From positions 868,001-932,000 of the forward strand of contig JAGYVD010000010.1 in NCBI GenBank assembly GCA_021209875.1: a stretch of DNA of 64,000 bases, given 5' to 3'. The translations under genes were made by a program, and so were the position numbers. A model generated the notes under the pieces. It was not told the DNA's origin. It ran no database searches and saw nothing but the letters and a program-made list of their open reading frames with translations. Shown piece by piece: positions 56,856 to 64,000 of this stretch. Position 1 is the stretch's first letter; every line of letters begins with the position of its first letter. Source of the DNA: Rosellinia necatrix (lineage: Eukaryota; Ascomycota; Sordariomycetes; Xylariales; Xylariaceae).

Positions 56856-57866
56856 GCACCGGAGAGCCCCCCGAACCCGATGGGCGGACGATTTGGGGAT
56901 TCTACCCTCCCCCGTAGCGGGTAATCAATCTGCTTGTATCCATCCGCGTTCGCCGCTGTATAGTATATATCCTTGTATAATAGAGCGAGACTCGAGCTCG
57001 CGGCATTCCTGTCGCATCAGCGAGTGTGGGCAAAAACTTGTCAAATCTGTGATACTTCAATAATCAATGAGCGATAAGTAATCATGCATGTTATAATGCT
57101 CCATCGGCACATGCGGAATCTAGCAGTGTTGAATGTTCCCGCAGAGTTTAATACTCCGCAAATACTCCCAAGACGAACCGCGTACCAGCGCCCCCCGTAC
57201 ACGAATCCGAGATGTTTTTACATTTCCCCGCAACAACATAAGTATGTAGGCATCTGTGCTATTAGATAGCGAACTTCACGCGAAGGTGTTGTATCGTACG
57301 AACGCCGCCCATCCGGCAAATCTTGCTTTTAGGATTCATTAATCTCTAATCTAGATCACCAACTGCGTCGCATACGTAGGTGAAGAAAAAAAAAAGGGGG
57401 CTCGTAATCATATGAGCCAGCGAAAGTCCCGAGCGTTGATCATGCGACTACCTTGATGTGAAAATACTTCAGGATCAAAGAGGATGGGTGCAGACGATGC
57501 GACGCAAATGCCATGCTCTCTTCTAAGTAAATAATATGCCTCTCGCTAGGGGGCTCGAGACGAGATGATCCTCGACAGCCCGGTCTCTCAGTGCCCACTT
57601 TAAATGGGGATTCCCCCCCCCACAACCAAAAACGCCAAACTGCCGTCGCAAACTCTGGGGACTTTTTACTTTGTACATATGAAGTGATATATAATGCTGA
57701 CCGTGAAACCCCCGACACGGTATTGCATTCGCGCACTTTATTAATGTTTAGGCGCTGGGCGTGCTAGGTGCGTAGTTCCCCGTCGCTAGCAATAATATTT
57801 CGGAAAAGGTCGCCATGCCCGTCGTTTGAAATGACTGTATACCACCATGCCAGAAATTCACTCCTA
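56856..57866. other. Spacer between convergent AspRS and PEX13 genes
   Basis: 3' flanks of both genes. It contains poly-A and poly-C runs (about 57386, 57618) and a 98-codon minus-strand ORF with no recognisable feature. No gene supported. Confidence 0.55.
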
Positions 57867-59346
57867 TTATGAGTAGAAGTGAGACTTCTGGAAACTCTCG
57901 GGAGATATATCTCCTGCCTTCCCGGTAATAACCGGCGGTTGAGTACTGGCGCTGGTCATGGAACTTGTTCGTGAGTTGGACTCGCTGGCAGCAGCCTTGA
58001 TGGCCGCAACCGGTTGGCCTGGTCGCTTGGCAACCTCTAAGAAAGTAGCCGGTAGGTAACCAAGTCGACCATCCCTCGCCCTGCATCGCCACCATTCGCT
58101 GGGGTTGCCGAGTGGATCACTCTTGCTTATGACGGCGATGAAATCACCCTTCTTGACCGCAAGATCAACTCCTTGTGTCGCATTGCCGGTCTCGGGGGCG
58201 AAATCATAAAGAACACGGCAGAATTCGAGCTTGCTGGGGTCTAATGAAACGTTTTGGCCCATAGCCTCCATTCGCCTGCGTTCCTCTTCTTCTGCGGAGG
58301 CGGCAAGAGACCGAATCGCCTTGCTCATCAGGTATGGCAACCCAAAAGCGGCGAGCAGGAAGAATATCAAAGGTTTCCTACTAGGTTTTGATTGGCCGTT
58401 GGGACCAGGCGTTTGTCGGCCCTCGAAGCGAGCGAAAGCCGCTGGAGTTAGTGCCATGGCATCAGCGGGCGGAGGACGGCCAGTGATCTTTGCGATTAAT
58501 GTGCGAATCCATCGCATTAGTGTGAATATGCCTAGGACGGAACCAAGGGTGTCGCGTAGATTGCCAAATTGCTCAGCAACCGATACCATTGCTATGTCCA
58601 GTTAGCGGATGTGCAAAATTGAGCGAGACACGTGGTCCTCGTCTACATACCAAAGAAACTCGAATGCGTCGCCATATAGGTGCTTTCAAGCATCTGAGAG
58701 AACCCGCCGAACGCGCCGACAATACCCTCTAACATCTGAAAGGTGGCCTGTGTGCTGTTGCTGAAGCGGCTCGTCAAGCTATTGGGATTGTTGGGGTCGT
58801 TCGGCATCATCCCCGGCATTCCTCCGTACATACCGCCGCCGTACATGCCGCCGTAGCCACCGCCGTAACCGCCATAGCTTCCATACCCGTACCCTCCCAT
58901 GCCCCCCATAGTTCCCATGCCTCCCATACCTCCCATTCTTGTGTAGGGCGAGGAGTAGGGCGAGGAGTACGCAGAGTTGTAGGAGTTGGCTCCGATGCGG
59001 CTATAAGCTGAGGCGTTCTGGTTGACGGCGGCGGATAGCGAGTCGGGACGGGGAGGCACAACAGGTGTGGCGCCAGTTGCCGACGACGGTGTTGTGGCGA
59101 CAGCGCCCGAAGTCGCTGGGAGAGAGGCGCCGGTCGTGGTTGCTATCGGCGCGGCCATGGTCGCTGCTTAGAAGAGGCCAGGTTAGTTACAGAGCAAACA
59201 TGCCGCAAGACGGAGAGACGAAGAGACGAAGAGACGAAGGGACGGAGAGGCAAAGAGACAAAGAGCGACATTGAGGGCAACGGATGGCGTGGCAACGTAC
59301 CAGTCCCGGCACCGGCGCGTTCCCAGGGTTTTGGTGGTGATGCCAT
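57867..59346 (-). CDS. PEX13: Peroxin 13, peroxisomal docking protein (two introns)
   Basis: Peroxisomal membrane protein of the Pex13-Pex14 docking complex, which receives cargo-loaded Pex5. Exons are 59346-59301, 59163-58651 and 58591-57867 (427 residues), with introns of 137 and 59 nt. The start MASPPKPWERAGAG is the usual Pex13 N-terminus. Residues about 85-135 are Tyr/Gly/Met-rich (GGYGYGSYGG and similar), a region linked in other species to the import pore phase. The central part contains FQMLEGIVGAFGGFSQMLES and, after the splice, LGSVLGIFTLMRWIRTLI. A hydrophobic helix PLIFFLLAAFGLPYL lies at 260-274. The C-terminal SH3 domain (about 308-373) shows RVLYDFAPE, EWWRCR and GRLGYLPATFLEV. 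The remaining tail is Ser/Thr-rich. Confidence 0.94.
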
Positions 59347-60864
59347 TATGATTAGGTTCCGTACTCACTTCGTCCGGGGAAGTGCAGCGAGCGACAGTTG
59401 AATTTGGAGGTAGTCAGCCAGAACCGCCGCGCGTGATGGAAGGATCCTGTCCTGCTCTCGATCTCGATTGTCGTTTGGTTTGCGGTAGACGAGAAGCGCA
59501 GAGCAGAGATGCCCGGCGCAAGACAATAGCAGCCGTGTCGCTGTGATTAGGGAAGAAAAGAAAAATAGAAGGCGGGGGGGGGAATAATACAGGATGAAGC
59601 GACAACGGCCGGAGATGGCTGACAATAGCAGACTCTGGATGGAGATGGCGGCGAGTTGAGTAAATGGGGGCCAGTCTCAGGCGGCGCAGGCGCGCAGGCA
59701 CAGGTTGTGACCAGTCTGGGGTGGGTTGTTCATAAAAGTGGGCCGCTCCTGTCGCCGCCTTCAATTGGAGGTGGGCTTGTGGTCTTTGGCCCGTGAATCC
59801 GTCTGGGTGCGGCAAAGAACCTCGGCTTCCAGGTGTGGCTGGTACTCTCCCGCGGCTAAAGGACCTGGGAATTTCCTTGCGGTCGCAGCACACTTTTACC
59901 ACGTGCTTTGAGATATGTATATATATACATATATATATATATTCTATTCAATTTAATGGATTCTGTCCCCAGAAATCTCCGTGTTACAAAACAGTCTTTT
60001 CCGATAACAATAACTAGTTATCTATTGTTCAACATAACTACCTATTTTCGCTGCTATCTCGGGATCTAATTCTTCCTCAATATGCATCGTGCATGAGGAT
60101 ACCCCGCTCAAGTCAACTGCAGAGCGGCAAATGTGTAGATACCACACAGCCACCGAGGCAGTTAGCTAGGTACTATCAAGTACCAATGATGCGAACACCG
60201 TGATATTCAGCTCTTGATATCCAGCCACAGCAACGCGAATCGACATACATATTGCAATCCCATGCCGAGTTTCAGGCCTAACCTAATGTCGCGATTCAGC
60301 ACAAGTTCGAAAGCGTGGCCACTAGCAGGCTTAGGGCCGCAGTAGGCGATTTAAACCAGGCCCCTCCTGCAGATACATCAGACCGGGAACTCATCCGCAC
60401 GTGTGAAGGATCCAGAAACTTGTTGTCGATGTGCACATACAGGCTCTTGGGTGGGGGTTGCTTCGGCCATCTCTCAATGCATTCGTAGGAGGGCTAAAGC
60501 CAACATCCAAAGACAATCTCCAGAAGACCCAACACCTACCCAACATTTTAGAATGTCGCTGAGTACGTTAGTGGGTACCAAACTACACTACAACTACCCA
60601 GCAAATAAGGACAAAGATCGCTTAGTCCCCTCATCACGGCTACACAGGTAGCCCCAGGTAGAAAACGAGGCATCACCTATTCAAGCTGCACAGAACCCCA
60701 CTCTCATCGGCTCAATAGGTAAGTAGGCATTAGGTAGGCATGGCCCAATAAGAGGCAAGATGAACCTTCATTTGATAACGTTTTAGCACGGGCTGTACTT
60801 GGTAGGTACACTATATGGTGCTGAAGCTAGTATAGGGGTTGTGTAGCAATGTTTGTTGGTACAT
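59347..60864. other. Spacer upstream of PEX13
   Basis: Contains the PEX13 promoter and leader (next to 59347), a (TA)n run at about 59914-59942 and AGGTA copies at 60640-60740. An 82-codon plus ORF (60403) is not convincing. Confidence 0.55.
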
Positions 60865-62007
60865 TTACTGCAAGCCAGCAAAAGCAGGAGCCTTCTCGAC
60901 ATATTCCGCCCAGGTGATGGGCGAATCCTCCATGAGCCCAAGCGACTCGTCGAGCGACGCGCCGCCGAAGTATCCGAAATCCTGCATGAGGACCATGTTC
61001 TCGTACATCTCGTCAACGGCAAAGTCAGGCATGCCGGTGCCCTTCATGAAGGCGTAGAAACTGTCCTTGGGTGTCTCGAAGTAGGCCGCGGTCTTGCCGG
61101 CCTCGGGGAACACCGTCTTAAAAGTATCGACGACACCCTGCGCCGTGAGGTACTCAGAGGCTCCTAGGAATCTCTTGCCCAGGAGCGCCTCCTTGTTTTC
61201 CACGATGGCCTTCACGTACTTGCCCGTGTCGGCGGGGTCATACAGGGGGATGGGCGATGCGGGCGCGATAGGGAGGCCGAAGACCCAGTTCTCTCCCTGC
61301 TTCGAGAGCATCCCACCGGGTATGTTGGGCATGTAGAAGCCTGGCATGAAGAATGTAGCGGGAATCCCGAGGGAGCGCACATACTCCTCTACATGAGCCT
61401 TACTGTCGAAGTGGTAGACACGTGAGAGTTTGCCATTGGACACTGGGAATAGGGGTTAGTACATATTCATGCCCCGCTCTCGCCTTGCGATACCGGAATT
61501 GGCCTCTCGGACTCACATTTGGTAATGTTAAGAAGGGAGCTCCAGATGAGGTGCTTCACTCCCGTTTCCTGTGCCCATCGTTAGCGGCGGTAGCGGGTAC
61601 GGATCCATCTTTAAGGCATACCTTAGCGGCGTCCGCAATGTTGCGGCCCTGTTGTTCCTCTAGCTTCATATCAAGCTTCTCCCAATAGTTGGTCACCCCA
61701 AAGACGGTATCAGAGCCGGCGATAGCCTTGACGAGTGAACTTTTGTCATTCAGATCGGCCTATGATATCATAAATGTGAGATGCGGCTCAAATCGGTCTC
61801 CTACTCGTCGTGGGATGGTAGACTTACAGCAACGACCTCGACGCTCTGAGCAGCGAGTTTCTTAGCCGACTCTTTGGAGATGTCGCGGGTCACGCCGCGG
61901 ACAGCCCATGTGGTGTTCAGCTTAGGGTCGTTCAGGAACTTCTTCACGATAGCTCCGCCTTGGTTGCCAGTGGCACCGAATACAGTGATGATTCTCTTGG
62001 CAGCCAT
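60865..62007 (-). CDS. NmrA-like NAD(P)-binding protein (three introns)
   Basis: NmrA/HSCARG-type member of the atypical short-chain dehydrogenase superfamily. These proteins bind NAD(P) in a Rossmann fold and are mostly redox-sensing regulators or isoflavone-reductase-like enzymes; the partner here is unknown. Exons are 62007-61828, 61759-61622, 61568-61517 and 61442-60865 (315 residues), with introns of 68, 53, 53 and 74 nt counted as 61760-61827, 61569-61621 and 61443-61516. Nucleotide-binding GATGNQGG lies at 11-18, with WAVRGVTRD following as the usual Arg-containing second-strand segment. ADLNDKSSLVKAIAGSDTVF and GVKHLIWSSLLNI are further family landmarks. The C-terminal substrate-domain part includes SKAHVEEYVRSLGIPATFFM and LYDPADTGKYVKAI. 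The in-frame ATG 21 codons upstream lies in probable leader, so MAAKRIITVFGATG is taken as the start. The catalytic Tyr-xxx-Lys of classical SDRs is not evident. Confidence 0.91.
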
Positions 62008-63856
62008 TGTTTTCGAGGAGTCTGTTGACGGTGTAAGAGTGTAAGGATGTGTAAAGGGTGAAAGTTTCAAGTTTTTTCGAGTCTTGTTTGCTGGGCTATA
62101 GCTGTGTATTGATGTGATGGTGATGAGGGGTGGAATTAGACGACTTCAAAGTGACGATGCCGTCGACTCTTATACGAAGTCTAGTTGCCATCTTCTAGGT
62201 GTCATCTTCTTAATGTCCTCTAACCTCGATATGTCATTGCACATATGATGGCTTGCATTCTCCCAGCTCTTGCAAATGCTGCCAAACAGCGCGAGACGTC
62301 GCGAGGGAGCTGGCTGATTTGTCAGTCGGCTATCACGGCCGATATAGAGCGATGAAGGGTTGAATACGGCCGTCCACGGGGATTTCTAATGGAAGACCAA
62401 GAATCGCATATTTCGCGGTGGCGTTCTATCCAGGCATTCAGCATGGGTGGTCCCCTTCTGATACTCAATGCCACCATCGACATCCAAATCGGGGATGGCT
62501 AAACCAGATTACCAAAGCTCTCTGCTGTATATAGAAAAGTGGGGCGCAGCTCGCGCCTTCGCGGTTTAGAAAGCTTGGCATTTCGTGCTTCGGGCGTTTG
62601 GGTGGATGACCAATGCAGCACCACTAACCTGCAAGTCAACCTCACTCATACACATCTCAAGTCAAAAGTCAAAAGTCAAAATCAAAAGTCAAAGTCAAAA
62701 GTCAAACGCCTTAGTTATCTATGATAGTATCTCGTAGCTTCGATGCCATCAACTACCTCCGTTCCTGCCACTCACTTATCATCTACTATATGGTTTGAGT
62801 CGTCAAATCTTCATATTTATCGTTAATTCGACACCCTTCTGCTATTGAAATTCGGGTTACGTTGCATCACGATTGATGGATCACGAGTATTGTTTTCATT
62901 TCATTGCCGTCTCGTCGCTTTTCTACTTAACTACGCTGCCTCCCGGATCTCATATGGGTATCCTTTTTTCAGACAACCGTATTGGCACCCGCATCCCAAT
63001 ATTTACCCTACCCGACAAGCGTTTAGAGACGGCTGATTGATGAGGTGCCCTGCCTTCGTTCCCTTACAGTTCATGCATGCCTTGTCGGAGGCATTCCTAC
63101 CACACACTGAGAGAGGCGTCACATCATTCTGCTTAGGTTTACCGACTCCCCGGAAAACAGAACAGTTTCGATCCTGAAACCAAGTGTGGCCCGAGTGCTT
63201 TGTCGCCTGTAAATTCTCTTGCATACTCCCCAATGACCAAACATCTGGGGTATCACCCGCTAGGCCTATCTGTTTACTAGCGTCAGTCTTACTCTACGTC
63301 ATCCCGTAAACCGACGACCATGCGAACTGTCAGGGGCAGACGTGAAGGTCTCAGAGCCACGAACTCTTAAGTTAACCTCCCGCCGCATAGATACAACACC
63401 TCATCTACTTCGTCAGTGTAACGGATATTTCGCTAGAATATTCTTCGTAAATATTATTCGTTTATGAATCGAACTAGCTTATTTGCAATAGCCAACATTC
63501 CTCAATCTGCCCTAGGCCCAGATAAACGCTAAAAATGTGATGTAGAGGGCGCGCCCTACCAAAGCTCGAGGAGTGAGATCCACATCCCCCCTAAAGACAA
63601 AATATCTATCAAGATAGTGCCCGGTACGTAGAAGCTCGTAACAGCTATATATACAACCTAGTGCGATTTAATTCTACTATGCTTACTTTTCGGTATACCC
63701 CAACACATTTTAACCCTCGACTAGATTCCACTCTCATCTCCAGCGGTTACTAAAGCCACTTAGACTTACAAGACTTACACCAACCCCAACAACGCCCCCT
63801 TCTCCATCCCCGTCATCATCAACGCCCGCACCCCTCCAAGGGGGAAAAAGAAAGAA
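62008..63856. other. Divergent spacer between the NmrA-like and cupin genes
   Basis: Contains promoters of both genes, the AAAAGTC array (62658-62706) and a TATATAGAAA sequence near 62527. Small ORFs (61-76 codons) near 62.5-63.2 kb are not convincing. Confidence 0.55.
62658..62706. repeat. (AAAAGTC)n heptamer array
   Basis: About seven AAAGTC/AAAAGTC units of 6-7 nt with small length changes. It is internal to a chromosome region with genes on both sides and is not telomeric. Confidence 0.85.
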
Positions 63857-64000
63857 ATGGCCGCGGTATCCATCCCCTCGACGCTCGCCTCCTTCACCGA
63901 GACGTGGTCCCCGCGGCTAGTCGCGGCCGTCAACGACCAGCACGTGAAAGTCGCCAAGATCGACGGCGCCTTCCTCTTCCACGCCCACCCGGACTCGGAC
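63857..64000 (+). CDS. Cupin-domain protein, N-terminal part (cut by window end)
   Basis: An ORF opens at the ATG in AAAGAAATGGCC and runs off the window after 48 codons. The peptide MAAVSIPSTLASFTETWSPR is followed by VNDQHVKVAKIDGAFLFH and AHPDSD. The pattern 'vKvakidGeFvwHsHpdsDE' is the first metal-binding motif of small stand-alone cupins related to mannose-6-phosphate isomerases; here H42 and H44 would be metal ligands. The rest of the barrel lies outside. High third-position GC matches the neighbouring real genes. It could have introns further on. Confidence 0.75.
   Translation, partial: MAAVSIPSTLASFTETWSPRLVAAVNDQHVKVAKIDGAFLFHAHPDSD

Noticed and set aside
62658..62706. Possible telomeric repeat
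   Set aside because: Unit is AAAAGTC-like rather than TTAGGG, short, and has genes on both sides.
63003..63233. 76-codon minus ORF with a CxxC (NASDKACMNCKG)
   Set aside because: A single CxxC, no further support, no recognised family, and spacer-like flanks.

Overview
The window is nuclear DNA of a filamentous ascomycete (Pezizomycotina), most likely a Sordariomycete. Reasons: genes carry short (about 50-180 nt) introns with GT..AG borders and CTRAY-like branch sites; products are fungal (Utp4, Pex13, Tfb3, NudC, GH71 mutanase, PL4 rhamnogalacturonan lyase); spacers are long, rich in microsatellites, and full of AGGTA/TACCT palindromes. Nothing in it looks bacterial, mitochondrial or viral. 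No intact transposon, CRISPR array or rRNA was seen. Gene models that span several frames were spliced by hand from the sequence and close in frame.

Layout. 1-11.5 kb: a 1254-residue disordered protein with a C-terminal membrane segment (+), a tRNA relic, an unrecognised 493-residue protein (+), a tiny Gly-rich ORF (+) and an O-methyltransferase (-). 11.5-21.3 kb: a 9.8-kb gene-free, repeat-rich desert. 21.3-30 kb: PNG1 (+) and UTP4 (-), separated by a 4.3-kb microsatellite-rich spacer. 30-34.8 kb: mostly empty, with a decayed gene for a single-pass membrane protein (31.2-32.0 kb) and one small ORF. 34.8-41 kb: two secreted carbohydrate-active enzymes, GH71 (+) and PL4 (-), on either side of a Wss1-like DNA-protein-crosslink protease (+). 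42.5-62 kb: a dense housekeeping block: URI/Bud27-type prefoldin (+), NudC (-), Tfb3 (+), AP180/CALM-type clathrin adaptor (-), mitochondrial aspartyl-tRNA synthetase (+), Pex13 (-), NmrA-like protein (-). 63.9-64 kb: the start of a cupin gene cut by the window edge.

The genes do not form one pathway or a biosynthetic cluster. The O-methyltransferase stands alone, without PKS, NRPS or transporter neighbours. The two CAZymes are the only pair with related roles (extracellular glycan breakdown). The housekeeping genes cover ribosome biogenesis, TFIIH, nuclear migration, endocytosis, mitochondrial translation and peroxisome import. I found no convincing new multi-gene system. The most notable points are a stop-free, multiple-of-three intron carrying a CAA repeat in the O-methyltransferase, a GC-AG intron in the AP180 gene, an intact catalytic triad in PNG1, two PP1-docking-like motifs in the URI-like protein, and the decayed membrane-protein gene at 31.2 kb.
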